A DNA stretch of 64,000 bases, taken from positions 79,963,445-80,027,444 of the forward strand of contig OY755243.1 of assembly GCA_963576725.1 (NCBI GenBank), read 5' to 3'. Positions within the stretch are counted from its first letter, which is position 1. Each line of letters starts with the position of its first letter. Positions 56,701 through 63,509 of this stretch are shown one piece after another. The DNA comes from Azorinus chamasolen (Eukaryota > Mollusca > Bivalvia > Cardiida > Solecurtidae). Both the position numbers and the translations under genes were made by a program. A model generated the notes under the pieces. It made no database searches. It saw only the letters and a list, made by a program, of their open reading frames with translations, and was not told where the DNA came from.

Positions 56701-58477
56701 TACCACAACCCTTTCCCTCATATAAATGTGTTTTCACGCACTTGCAAACAGAGTAGACCCAGATCAGACAGCTCCTAGAGGAGCCGTCTGATCAGGGTCT
56801 GCTCTGTTTGCTAATAGAATTTAATAGATCTGTTTCTTTGCTTTCTAAAATGTCTATAATATTCCACCTTCCATTATAACTATTTTGCCCATGAATATTC
56901 AGTAAGTAATGAAATTTGGAATAAATGTAGAACAGGGAAAGGGATAAGCAAACAGAGCAGACTCTGATCAGACAGCTCCTATAGGAGCCGTCTGATCTTG
57001 AGTCTACTCCGTTTGTAAAGGTGCAGAAAAGCATATTTGTAGAGTAAAGGAAAGGGTCAAATGAGTATCGCTTTTGACCCTTTCCCTGTTCTATATTTAG
57101 ACCAAATTATTTATTCCATATTTCAATAACTACTGAATATTCATGGACAAAATAGTTATAAAGAAATATGGAAGGTGGAACATTGTAGTCATTTTAGAAA
57201 GCAAAGAAACAGATCTATCAAATTCTATTAGCAAACAGAGCAGACCCTGATCAGACGGCTCCTCTAGGATCTGGGTCTACTCTGTTTGCAGATGCGTGAA
57301 AACACGTTTATATGAGAGAAAGGGTTTTTATTTTTATTTGTTGATAAAGATGTATTATTGTAGTTATTGCTTCATTTCTTACCTGTAAGCAAATTTATCT
57401 GATCTGAGTCTACACTGTTTGCAAAAGCGTAGAAAGGTGCATTTATGGAGTAAAGGGTTAAAAACCATACCTTTTTGTTTGTTGATAAAGATTGTAGTTG
57501 CAAAAAAAATGCTTCATTTCTTACCTGTATGCAAATTGTTTAACAAATAGTTTGGTGCTGTAATTCTGGAATTGAGGGGCTCTATCAAACACATAATTCC
57601 TTCCTGAAACAAAAAAACATGAATCATAATAACAGGAGAAAATGCCTATTGCATAATCTTTCCTACCGGTAATTATTAGGACCCCCACCCACCTCCTCCA
57701 TCCCCGCCACTCATTGATTTGTAAAGCTGAATAATTCTATTCTGCATTGTTTGGGTTACTTTTTAACCATTTCCTACATAAATACGCCTTTCTACGCCTC
57801 TGTAAAAGTCACTTTTTGATACCATTATGATAAATAGAGCATTTGCTCCTAAGAAGCAAATGCTCTATTTATCACAATGGTTTCAGAACTACAAAATTCT
57901 AAAATTTTCCCTTTCTGTAGTTAATGCTCCTTTTCGGTAGATTTATTCAAAGTGGTTGGATCTAAAAATGGCCTATGTGGGAATGGGTTAAACAATTAAT
58001 GGATTAGCAAGCAGTGTAGACCCCTTATAATATGTATAACCCGTAACCTCATTCAAACTCCCTATGCATTTGCAAACAGAGTAGACCCAGATCAGACAGC
58101 TCATTTAGGAGCTGTCTGGTCTCAGTTGGTTTGTTCTGTTTGCTTATGGGATCATAAAGATCTGATTCTAGTTTCTGCAATGGCCAAACGTTTCTGTATT
58201 TCTTGCATGAATATTCATCAGGTAAAGGGTTAATTCTTTTAATATTTTGATCTTTATTCTTGAAAGAAATGGAAGAAAATACTTCATGCATCTTAAGAAA
58301 TAAGAAGACAATAACTTTTGCCATTGAAATTAAGGAAAACATAATTACACTTTCCTACTGAAATAGCGATTTCATACCTTTTGCAGCTTTTCTGCAGCAA
58401 ACTTAAGATTTTCTATGTATGTTGCTTCCATCTCTTCTTTCTTATATCTCGATGTTCTCCCTGCCAAAACATGCATT
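47685..58477 (-). CDS. HYI: Hydroxypyruvate isomerase, 3' part (six exons)
   Basis: Six - strand exons with consistent phases encode the last 169 residues of a HYI-family protein (animal members about 275). The enzyme is a TIM-barrel of the xylose-isomerase-like superfamily. The bacterial enzyme interconverts hydroxypyruvate and tartronate semialdehyde; the role in animals is less certain, and it is probably cytosolic. Seen in order: MHVLAGRTSRYKKEEMEATY, EGIMCLIEPLN (conserved metal/catalytic Glu), AVEYIKKVNHPNLKLQF, DVFHAQIISGDLTGNLKKFL (conserved Asp/His), GHIQIAQVPDRGEPDFNGEV, IGYDGFVGLEYKPRG (second conserved Glu), TTEGLKWIQ to stop. The N-terminal exons were not found between 58478 and 61000; they may lie beyond the window or have been missed. 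Confidence 0.93.
47795..48040. mobile_element. PalA MITE (HYI intron)
   Basis: TTAACCATTTACTCATTAAA to CATGGAGAAAGAGTTAA; core 47835-47900. Confidence 0.78.
48053..48281. mobile_element. PalB MITE, complete (HYI intron)
   Basis: TTAACCCATTCCCTCATATT to GAGGTAATGGGTTAA; palindrome 48110-48171 with one extra T in the left arm. Confidence 0.85.
48388..48834. mobile_element. PalA MITE carrying a complete PalB (48416-48636)
   Basis: PalA: TTAACCTGTTCTTTCATATA left, GCCTTGCAAACAGAGTCGAC right with hairpin 48641-48713. PalB (TTAACCCATTCACTCTTACA to GGGAATGGGTTAA, hairpin partly deleted) sits at the TTAA of PalA's GCTTTTTAAC, intact at 49243-49253. Confidence 0.82.
48981..49456. mobile_element. Two PalA MITEs sharing TTAA 49221-49224 (HYI intron)
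   Basis: First: TTAACCCTTTCCTCCATGAA to GAAGTAAAGAGTTAA, core 49120-49190. Second: TTAAGCTTTTTCCTCATATA to CAGGGAAAGGGTTAA, core 49264-49322. Confidence 0.8.
49520..49711. mobile_element. PalA MITE, hairpin half deleted (HYI intron)
   Basis: AATAATGACATCATGAATAT; GTGTAGACCCTGATCAGACA with only GCTCCTACAGGAGC of the centre; end GGAGTAAAGGGTTAA. Confidence 0.65.
49711..49964. mobile_element. PalH MITE (HYI intron)
   Basis: Ends AATAGCAAGCGAAGGGTTAA. The hairpin is TAAATAGTGCAGACCCTGAT and mirror with centre GCTCCTGCAGGAGC. It is an inverted, highly similar copy of 59295-59544, with a different left tip (CACAGTGATCTCTTGCCG). Confidence 0.8.
49961..50192. mobile_element. PalA MITE (HYI intron)
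   Basis: Begins on the TTAA that ends PalH (TTAACCCTGGCTCCCTGTTC) and ends GGGAAAGCATTAA. The hairpin centre is replaced by CTCATATTATATACAGG. Confidence 0.72.
50402..50646. mobile_element. PalA MITE (HYI intron)
   Basis: TTAACCCTTTCCTCCATATA to GAGTAAAGGGCTTAA. The core at 50442-50503 is partly deleted. Confidence 0.75.
50680..51169. mobile_element. Two PalA MITEs (HYI intron)
   Basis: 50680-50845 keeps hairpin ACCCTGATCAGACGACTCC and mirror with a worn right end. 50969-51169 runs TTAACCCTTTACCTCACGGA to CACAAGAGTTAA with the right hairpin arm deleted. Confidence 0.65.
51270..51340. repeat. PalI palindrome, short copy abutting HYI exon
   Basis: AAGTCTGAGTTCATTCTCAT and mirror GAGAATGAAATCAGACTT around GACTGGTCAG. 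It ends about 20 bases from the exon at 51360. Confidence 0.6.
51360..51494 (-). CDS. HYI: HYI exon GHIQIAQVPDR
   Basis: Acceptor TTTTGTAG, donor GTAAAC. Completes the split Gly codon and encodes the most conserved block of the family up to EYKPR. Confidence 0.95.
51529..51725. mobile_element. PalA MITE (HYI intron)
   Basis: TTAACCCTTTCCTCCATGAA to GGAGTAAAGGATTAA. The left hairpin arm is mostly missing (GAGCAGACTCTAGGAGCC). Confidence 0.7.
52365..52435 (-). other. tRNA-like segment with A and B boxes
   Basis: The - strand has TAGCGTAGTGG (box A, 52418-52428) and GGTTCGATTCT (box B, 52375-52385) at tRNA spacing. The acceptor and anticodon stems do not pair well, so a functional tRNA is unlikely. 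A pol III promoter of a SINE or a tRNA pseudogene fits better. Confidence 0.5.
52566..53008. repeat. Direct tandem duplication, about 215 bp
   Basis: ATCGATAAACTCTTACAAGG ... ATAGACCTAAATATAGCCTG ... TTCAAGCACGTT occurs twice (from about 52567 and 52782), nearly identical. The second unit has a short insertion (TTTGACAATGTAGA). Confidence 0.85.
53189..53329. repeat. 141-bp near-perfect palindrome
   Basis: AGAATAATAGGTTAGTGCCG ... GGACGCCTTTATCCGAC and the mirror GTCGGATAAAGGCGTCC ... ACCTATTATTCT. Stem about 64 bp with a few unpaired bases (GAGGC / GCCTC inner stem). It sits at the right end of the insert. Confidence 0.88.
53517..53693. mobile_element. PalC MITE (HYI intron)
   Basis: CAGAGCTACAGATAAGGGTT to CTTATC-like CCTATCTGAAGCTCTGG. 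The hairpin at 53564-53640 has centre GTCTCGAAGAGACG; the outer part of the right arm is deleted. Confidence 0.78.
53700..54012. mobile_element. PalA remnant and truncated PalC (HYI intron)
   Basis: PalA hairpin at 53805-53873 (CAGAGCAGACCCTGATCAG). PalC from AGAGGTCCAGATAAGATGCC stops inside its left arm at CCAAACCCTATAG. Confidence 0.6.
54294..54363 (-). CDS. HYI: HYI exon DVFHAQIISGD
   Basis: Acceptor GATTCCAG, donor GTAAGT. Phase 0 in, phase 1 out; ends LKKFLPYI(G). Confidence 0.93.
54567..54760. mobile_element. PalA MITE, worn (HYI intron)
   Basis: TCTTTTCCTCATAGAAACAC, hairpin 54600-54670 (ACCCAGATCAGACAGCTTC), CATTATAAA-like end lost. 54761-55048 has only TCTGATCAGGACCTG. Confidence 0.55.
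55049..55228. mobile_element. PalC MITE, complete (HYI intron)
   Basis: CAGAGCTACAGATACTAAAA to CTTATCTGGAGCTCTG. The tail ATGTTTTAATTTATGC (55191-55206) shows the TTAA that is split in the copy at 58965. Confidence 0.8.
55251..55300 (-). CDS. HYI: HYI micro-exon (50 nt)
   Basis: Acceptor TTTTACAG, donor GTAAGT. Phase 1 in, phase 0 out; (A)VEYIKKVNHPNLKLQF. Confidence 0.88.
55360..55512. mobile_element. PalC MITE, right arm partly deleted (HYI intron)
   Basis: TTTTTCCACCAAACACTATG with the right arm shortened to CACAACATAGGGTTTGG, then the normal tail. 55513-55799 holds no recognised feature. Confidence 0.7.
55800..55921. mobile_element. Short PalA derivative, left hairpin arm deleted
   Basis: TTAACCCTTTACTCCATAAA, then directly TATAGGAGCCGTCTGATCTG and GAGGGAAAGGGTTAA; 122 bp. 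Confidence 0.78.
56085..56524. mobile_element. PalA then PalB sharing TTAA 56306-56309
   Basis: PalA (TTAACCCTTTCCCTCTTATA to GGGAAAGGATTAA) contains the uninterrupted TCCATTAATATTCAG. PalB (TTAACCCATTCCCTGATATT to GGGAATGGGTTAA) has lost most of the left palindrome arm. Confidence 0.8.
56566..57050. mobile_element. PalA inserted into PalA
   Basis: Outer copy: CGCTTTACTCCATGAATATT to ATACTATACCACA, resuming AGCAAACAGAGCAGACTCTG to GTAGAGTAAAGG. Inner copy 56706-56948: AACCCTTTCCCTCATATAAA to GAACAGGGAAAGGGATAA. Two full hairpins (56741-56811, 56948-57016). Confidence 0.72.
57075..57327. mobile_element. PalA MITE (HYI intron)
   Basis: ACCCTTTCCCTGTTCTATAT to GAGAGAAAGGGTTTT. The hairpin right arm is shortened (CGGCTCCTCTAGGATCTGGG). 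Confidence 0.7.
57340..57536. repeat. Direct duplication of HYI exon/intron border around a PalA piece
   Basis: TTGTTGATAAAGAT...GCTTCATTTCTTACCTGTA occurs at 57340-57394 and 57478-57536, the latter containing the true donor and the exon's last bases. Between them lies a PalA right end (57395-57462: TCTGATCTGAGTCTACACTG to GTAAAGGGTTAA). Confidence 0.75.
57525..57603 (-). CDS. HYI: HYI exon with CLIEPLN motif
   Basis: Acceptor GTTTCAG, donor GTAAGA. Encodes EGIMCLIEPLNSRITAPNYL then LNNLHT. The donor region is duplicated 144 bases inside the intron (see 57340-57536). Confidence 0.93.
57763..57991. mobile_element. PalB MITE, complete (HYI intron)
   Basis: TTAACCATTTCCTACATAAA to GGGAATGGGTTAA; palindrome 57817-57878. 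Confidence 0.82.
58036..58233. mobile_element. PalA MITE (HYI intron)
   Basis: ATAACCCGTAACCTCATTCA to CAGGTAAAGGGTTAA; core 58072-58143. Confidence 0.7.
58378..58477 (-). CDS. HYI: HYI exon (first seen)
   Basis: Acceptor CTTTCAG, donor GTATGA. Starts on the third base of a codon and ends in phase 0; encodes MHVLAGRTSRYKKEEMEATY and NLKFAAEKLQK. Confidence 0.9.
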
Positions 58478-58524
58478 CTGAAAGAGAGATAATGGAGAAG
58501 TGTTACTGAAGAAAGAATACAATA

Positions 58525-58722
58525 CAACCCCTCTAAAGCCACCACCAAACAGAGATCTAATCCTGGGTATCAATGGAAGGTGATAGTTTAATGCAGGATG
58601 AAAACTATAGAAAGCTCTTACAGGAGCTTTCTGCATTACTTTCATCCTGCACTAAACAGTCACTTGCTTTTAAAGTTACCTATGCTTATTTGTATAGTAA
58701 TCCCTTCAGAGGTTTTTACTGT
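58525..58722. mobile_element. PalD MITE
   Basis: CAACCCCTCTAAAGCCACCA to CAGAGGTTTTTACTG with TA after it. Hairpin 58586-58656 (TGCAGGATGAAAACTATAGA and mirror). Confidence 0.72.
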
Positions 58723-58753
58723 ACAATCAATGAGTATCATAGTCTAATAGCAA

Positions 58754-58964
58754 TTAACCCTTTCCTTCATATAAATGCTTTTTTACAAATTTGCAAACAG
58801 TGTAGACCCAGATCAGACAAACCCTGTAGGAGCTTTCTAAACAGGGTCTACTCTGTTTGCTTATGAAATAATATAGATCTGAAAGTTTCTGCCATGGTCA
58901 AAATGTCCTTGTTAATAAGATGGTGATTAATATACAGTCATTATTTAATCAGGTCAAGGGTTAA
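58754..58964. mobile_element. PalA MITE
   Basis: TTAACCCTTTCCTTCATATA to AGGTCAAGGGTTAA; core 58793-58861 with a mismatched centre. Confidence 0.75.
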
Positions 58965-59285
58965 GAGACGATTCTAAAAAGTGGTCACAACATACGGTTT
59001 GGAGAAATAAAGGAGTTAATCTTCAAATTGTTTAACCCTTTCCTTCATATCAATGTGTTTTCACTCATTTGCAAACAGAGTAGGAGCAATCTGATCAGGG
59101 TCTGCTCTGTTTGCTTGTGGAATTTGAAATATAAGTTTCTTTACTCTTTAAAATGATCACAATATTCCACCTTCCATATTTCATTATAATTATTCTGCCC
59201 ATGAATATTCAGTAGGTACTGAAATTTGGAATAACCATAAAACAGGGAAAGGGTTAATTTACACATTTTATCTGGACCTCTGGTT
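58965..59285. mobile_element. PalC right half split by a complete PalA (59032-59257)
   Basis: PalC: GAGACGATTCTAAAAAGTGG ... CTTCAAATTGTT, then after the PalA TTTACACATTTTATCTGGAC. PalA: TTAACCCTTTCCTTCATATC to CAGGGAAAGGGTTAA. Confidence 0.85.
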
Positions 59286-59294
59286 AAGGCAGTA

Positions 59295-59544
59295 TTAACC
59301 CTTCGCTTGCTATTCACGTCAATATACGTACCTGTAAATAGTGAAGACCCAGATGAGACAGCTCCTGCAGGAGCTGTCTCATCAGGGTCTGCACTATTTA
59401 CAAGTTGATTGTGCAACCAGTGTACCCCACAGCAGTGATTGCACAGCGAAATATGTGTACACAGTGAAGATATATGTTATTATACAACAGGGCATGAGAA
59501 AAGAAGGAGAAATGTATTTTAAAATTCAGCAAGCGAAGGGTTAA
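59295..59544. mobile_element. PalH MITE, complete
   Basis: TTAACCCTTCGCTTGCTATT to CAGCAAGCGAAGGGTTAA. The hairpin at 59333-59404 has arms GAGACAGCTCC / GGAGCTGTCTC and centre CTGCAG. Confidence 0.85.
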
Positions 59545-59773
59545 CCCTTTCCTGCATAAATACTCTTTTCTACGCCTCTGTAAAAATCACCTATTGAAAC
59601 CATTGTGATAAATAGAGCATTTGCTCCTATAGGAGCAATTTTATGCTCTATTTATCACAATGGTTTCAAACTACAAAATTCTAAAATTTTCCTTTTCTCT
59701 AGTTAATGCTCCTTTTCGGTAGATTTATTCAAAGTGGTTGGATCTAATAATAGCCTATGAGGGATTGGATTAA
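59541..59773. mobile_element. PalB MITE on the TTAA shared with PalH
   Basis: TTAACCCTTTCCTGCATAAA to GAGGGATTGGATTAA. The palindrome at 59603-59664 has a 4-base insert (TTTA). 59774-60160 contains only a PalF trace (GAGTGCAGACCAAGATCAGA) and a worn PalA end. Confidence 0.8.
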
Positions 59774-60159
59774 AATGCAAGGTTTTTTTTGTACATTACA
59801 ATGAGAATGAAGTAGTTCAGGATGTATGAAGGTTCATCACTAACTTGGCAAAAATAATATTTTGCATCATGCCACAGAGAATGGCTTATAGCTTGTTCAC
59901 AATTCTGAATTACAAAGAGTGCAGACCAAGATCAGACTCCTCTAGGAGTTTTCTAATATAGGTCTACACAGTTTAAAAATTGATGTGCACTTGTTTCCTG
60001 CATTCAAAGGATTATTATATATACATGTGAAGTATTTTCAGTATTCCACTTAATGCTTATCACATAGATGCACCTTTTAATGAATTTGAAAACAGAATAG
60101 TCCCAGAACAGTCAGCTTCTGTAGGATTAAGGGCCCACTCTGTTTGCTTACAATATTAA

Positions 60160-60413
60160 TAAACACATTGTCAGAAATAATTAATTGAAGTTTTAGTGGT
60201 ATATGAAGAAGGGAATGACTTGTAGAAACTGCAGAATCTGATATCGAGGGCTTGGTGCAAAACTATTCTAACTCCTTCACTTTGTGAAGGAGTTAGAATA
60301 GTTTTGCACCAAGCCCTCGATATCATCTACATATTATTTTATACGTAAACAGAGCAGATCCTGATCTGGGTTTACTCTGTTAGCAAAGGTGTATCTATTG
60401 AGTAATGGGTTAA
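60160..60413. mobile_element. PalA MITE carrying PalG (60240-60324)
   Basis: PalA: TAGAAACTGCAGAATCTG before and CATCTACATATTATTTTATA after PalG, end GAGTAATGGGTTAA. PalG is a perfect 85-base hairpin with arms GATATCGAGGGCTTGGTGCA and loop TTT. Confidence 0.82.
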
Positions 60414-60633
60414 CCCTTTACTCCATAAATACGCTTTTCTATGCCTTTGCAAACAGATAGCCATCTGATCAGGGTCTGTCCAGCTGTTTACTTATGAAAT
60501 GATATAGATATGATTCTACAGTTTCTGCCATGGCCAAAAATTCCTGTGTCAATGTACTTTTATAACAAATTAATCTAAATTATATTTGTGACACCATTAT
60601 TTCTTACATGAATGTTCATGAAGGAAAGGGTTA
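60410..60633. mobile_element. PalA MITE on the TTAA shared with the previous copy
   Basis: TTAACCCTTTACTCCATAAA to GAAGGAAAGGGTTA; left hairpin arm deleted (GCAAACAGATAGCCATCTGA). Confidence 0.72.
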
Positions 60634-60770
60634 CTGTCTCACAACATGAGCTGAATTGCACAAAAAAGTGCTGTTAGGGCTATGCCAATAGTATTGGTCA
60701 ATACTGCCACTGCTTCTTTGACACAGAGGTCAGTCCTGAGGTTGTCATTCATGAATGTGTGACTAATATA

Positions 60771-60930
60771 CATAAAACCCTTCTATGCAAAGAGATGAAT
60801 TCTTATTCTTTAAAGGTGGTAGCTTTAAATGTGTGCAGGATGAAAGTTATCCAGAAAACTCCAATAGAAGCTTTCTACATTACTTTTTTTCTATATTCAG
60901 CAACCACCTGCTTATATAGGCAGCAACATT
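60771..60930. mobile_element. PalD MITE, degenerate
   Basis: ATAAAACCCTTCTATGCAAA, TGCAGGATGAAAGTTATCCA with a diverged mirror; right end missing. 60634-60770 not recognised. Confidence 0.5.
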
Positions 60931-60939
60931 TATTCGTTC

Positions 60940-61049
60940 AACCCTTCCCCTCATATAAACATGTTTGCACACATCTGCAAACAGAGTAGATCCGGATCAG
61001 ATGGCTCGTATAGGAGCAGTCTGATCAGGGTCTGCTCTGTTTGCTTATA
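60940..61049. mobile_element. PalA MITE, right half cut off by the next element
   Basis: CAACCCTTCCCCTCATATAA, core 60979-61045 ending CTCTGTTTGCTTAT. The sequence changes at once to GGTTCACACC. Confidence 0.72.
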
Positions 61050-61059
61050 CATGGTTCAC

Positions 61060-61575
61060 ACCAACGGCGCTTTGATGGCGCTTTAAAGCGGCATGCAAAG
61101 CGGCACCAAAGCGTAACAAAGCTTGATAAAAGCGTCAGTGTCGTAATAGATCGTGGGAAAGCTTGGAGTAAAGTGCGACATTCGGCAAGAGCGCCGAAAT
61201 TTTTTAAACTGTTTAAAAATTTTGGGCGCTCTGTCACGAATTGATTAAAGCGCCGAGAGCGTATCAAAGCTTAACAAAGCGTAACAAAGCTCAGCAAAGC
61301 TTGACTCGAAGCGCAGGAAAGCTTAACAGAGCTTGGTTCAAAGCGGGAACCCCAGTCTTCACGGTCTGTCACCATTTGACACGCTTCGTTAAGATTTGCT
61401 ACGATCTGGCATGAAGATCTGACACGAGGTCTGACGCTTTCATCAAGATCTGACACGCTTTGTTACGATTTGTTACGTTTTCATGAAGGACTATCACGCT
61501 TTCCCACGAATTGAGACGCTTTGATCAAGGATTGACACGTTTTGTTAGGCTTTGTTACGCTTGGCAAGCTTCCTC
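61060..61575. repeat. GC-richer inverted cluster of AACAAAGC / GCTTTGTT motifs
   Basis: The left half is rich in AAAGCG, CAAAGC and AGCTTAACAAAGCG. The right half carries the mirror (GACACGCTTTGTTACGATTT, CACGCTTTCCCACG). CG dinucleotides are frequent, unlike the surroundings. Placed directly before the TATA box, they could be binding sites for the encoded protein or its partner transposase. Confidence 0.7.
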
Positions 61576-61622
61576 ACGCTCTTTCACGCTCTCCTACGAT
61601 ACCCACGCTCTGTCTCCATACC

Positions 61623-61630
61623 TATAAATA
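61623..61630 (+). promoter_or_regulatory. TATA box of the MADF gene
   Basis: TATAAATA lies 94 bases before the start codon. A plausible initiator CTCATTGC follows about 29 bases downstream (near 61652), leaving a 5' UTR of about 65 bases. Confidence 0.65.
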
Positions 61631-61716
61631 GCGCTGCGACTTGAGTACCACTCATTGCATTGTTTCCAAACGAGGAAGAAGTATCCTGAACCTGAGAAAC
61701 TACTAAACACACAAAG

Positions 61717-63177
61717 ATGGGACCCAAGAAGAGAGGTAGAGGTGCAGCAAAGAAGAGCCAGAGAGGGACAGGCAGAGGCCAGGTGGCTGAAAGGCCGAGG
61801 TCTCCAACACCACCGCCGGCAGAAGATGAAGCCATGCTGGTTCCAGAGCCAGAGCAGCCACAGCCTCATCCTGCAGGGGATGATCTCCCAGTCATCACAC
61901 CAGTGCCAGCAGCAGCCGCCCGCAAAAAGAAGCGTACGAACAAACCCTACTACTATGCAACACTAACAGAGGCGCAAAAAGAAGAGGTCATTGACTGGCT
62001 AAAAGACAATCCCTCCATCTACTCAAAGAGACTGACAGATTATAAAGACCTGCAGAACAAAGAGAAGCTATGGGAGGATAAAGCTGCTGACATGGGTGTT
62101 GAGGTGGCAGCCCTCAAAACATTTTACAAGTCCAATCGTACCCAGATGAGCCGCCTCAAGAGGACTTTGGGGAAGTCGGGTGAGGGCACTGAGACAGTCA
62201 AGGACCTGTCTGCCACGGATAACTGGGTGTGGGAGAAGTTCTCATTCCTCAAAGACCACATCGAAACTGTGGAACGCAGGAACGTGGTGAGCATCCGTGG
62301 TAGAGGTAGAGGGATGGAAACATCAGCAACAGCCACAGCTACTGGGCCAGCAGTACCCCCACCACCAGTAGTCATCATCCAGTCAGACTCTGGGTCAGAG
62401 TCCCAGTCTACAGAGCCCCCCTCTCGGAGACTCTCCACAGAGAGTGTTGACTTGAAGCGAAGTCTGATGGACTTTATGTCTGGCAAGAAAGTTGGCCCCT
62501 CCACCTTTGCCAGACATATAGATGAGGGTCTGGCACAGCTTCCTGGTGACATCAAACGAGCCACACAGATCAAGCTCATGGAAGTGCTACACGAGGGACA
62601 GAGGCTGGCTGAAGAGCGCCAGGAGATGTTCCAGCAGATGCCCACCTTCCCACAGCAGCAGCAGCAGCAGCAACATGTCGCCCCAATCCAGCCATCCCAG
62701 CCACAACTTCAGTCGTACCTGCCAAGCTACACCAGTAGGCAGTACCCACCAAGAATGGTGTCCCAGAGTCACCAGTGGCAGCCTCCACCATCACAGTGGT
62801 CAACCCAGCAGATGCCAGGTCAACAGCCCACCAGTGTCTGGGGCTCCCAAGACTCTCATTACATGAGCAGCCAGTACCCTGCCCTGTACCCACAACCATC
62901 ATCACAACCATCAATGAGCTCCACCAACATCCTGGACCTGGACACGGGGGCAACTAGAGCCATGACACCCCTAGCAAGGTCATCACCTTCACTAACAGCT
63001 ACCAGCTCGGACGGTTATATTACTGCTGCTACTGACAATACCACAGACTCCATGAACCTGAGTGACTTTGTGAGCACAGCCATGACCACTGCAGGGATAA
63101 CCACCGGGCCACCATCTGCTGTGACCCATCTGGGAACTCCTCAACCTTCACCTGAAGATGATGGTACATCCATATAA
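61717..63177 (+). CDS. MADF/BESS-type DNA-binding protein, single exon, 486 aa
   Basis: Intact frame; start in strong context (AAAGATGG, A at -3, G at +4). Basic N-terminus (KKRGRGAAKK) and Pro/Glu-rich stretch to residue 65; putative nuclear signal RKKKRTNK (69-76). MADF domain at about 83-182: EVIDWLKDNPSIYSKRL, LWEDKAADMGVEVAALKTFY, then WVWEKFSFLKDHIE. Residues 262-296 (TFARHIDEGLAQLPGDIKRA ... IKLMEVL) resemble a BESS interaction motif. The rest is Gln/Pro/Ser-rich low complexity (a seven-Gln run near 313-319). MADF-BESS proteins bind DNA and act as transcription regulators, or as the accessory protein of Harbinger transposons. No introns, unlike both other genes here. Function unproven; transposon accessory ORF or a domesticated descendant is my preferred reading. 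Confidence 0.8.
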   Translation: MGPKKRGRGAAKKSQRGTGRGQVAERPRSPTPPPAEDEAMLVPEPEQPQPHPAGDDLPVITPVPAAAARKKKRTNKPYYYATLTEAQKEEVIDWLKDNPSIYSKRLTDYKDLQNKEKLWEDKAADMGVEVAALKTFYKSNRTQMSRLKRTLGKSGEGTETVKDLSATDNWVWEKFSFLKDHIETVERRNVVSIRGRGRGMETSATATATGPAVPPPPVVIIQSDSGSESQSTEPPSRRLSTESVDLKRSLMDFMSGKKVGPSTFARHIDEGLAQLPGDIKRATQIKLMEVLHEGQRLAEERQEMFQQMPTFPQQQQQQQHVAPIQPSQPQLQSYLPSYTSRQYPPRMVSQSHQWQPPPSQWSTQQMPGQQPTSVWGSQDSHYMSSQYPALYPQPSSQPSMSSTNILDLDTGATRAMTPLARSSPSLTATSSDGYITAATDNTTDSMNLSDFVSTAMTTAGITTGPPSAVTHLGTPQPSPEDDGTSI

Positions 63178-63258
63178 GCAGAATAGAATACGGGTGTCAC
63201 TTTTGCATACAATGGTCATTGTTTAGATATTGTATGCTGTAGTCAACTGATACCTGAA

Positions 63259-63325
63259 TTACCTATATGTGTCATTTGAATTACCTATGACATTTGAATT
63301 ACCTATGACATTTGAATTACCTATG
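63259..63325 (+). repeat. Short tandem repeat in 3' UTR of the MADF gene
   Basis: TTTGAATTACCTATGACA (18 bases) occurs about three times in succession. Confidence 0.8.
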
Positions 63326-63493
63326 CGCGACATGATACTGTAAAAGACCCGAGATTATGCAACAATTTATATTGTGTGGATAGTTGACTTCGATATGGAC
63401 ATATTATGATTTTGTAAACAGTGATAATATTTGTGTTTTTTTGTTTGGTTAAGTTTGTTGCTTTTTGTACATATTGATAATATGTTTCTTAAT

Positions 63494-63499
63494 AATAAA
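63494..63499 (+). other. Poly(A) signal of the MADF gene
   Basis: AATAAA 317 bases after the stop, with a T-rich stretch just downstream (GTTACATTTAAAAGAATGCC, then TTTTATTTTC). Confidence 0.65.
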
Positions 63500-63509
63500 A
63501 GAGACTATG

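Noticed and set aside
58478..61000. Upstream HYI exons
   Set aside because: I looked for the conserved N-terminal HYI sequence on the - strand and found no convincing exon.
1..61050. Hairpins as miRNA genes or rho-independent terminators
   Set aside because: Dozens of copies with transposon ends and TTAA or TA footprints; they are MITEs, although small RNAs from them remain possible.
62124..62645. 173-residue - strand frame opposite the MADF gene, and other frames at 61594-62957
   Set aside because: Shadows of the GC-richer MADF coding sequence; no promoter or homology of their own.
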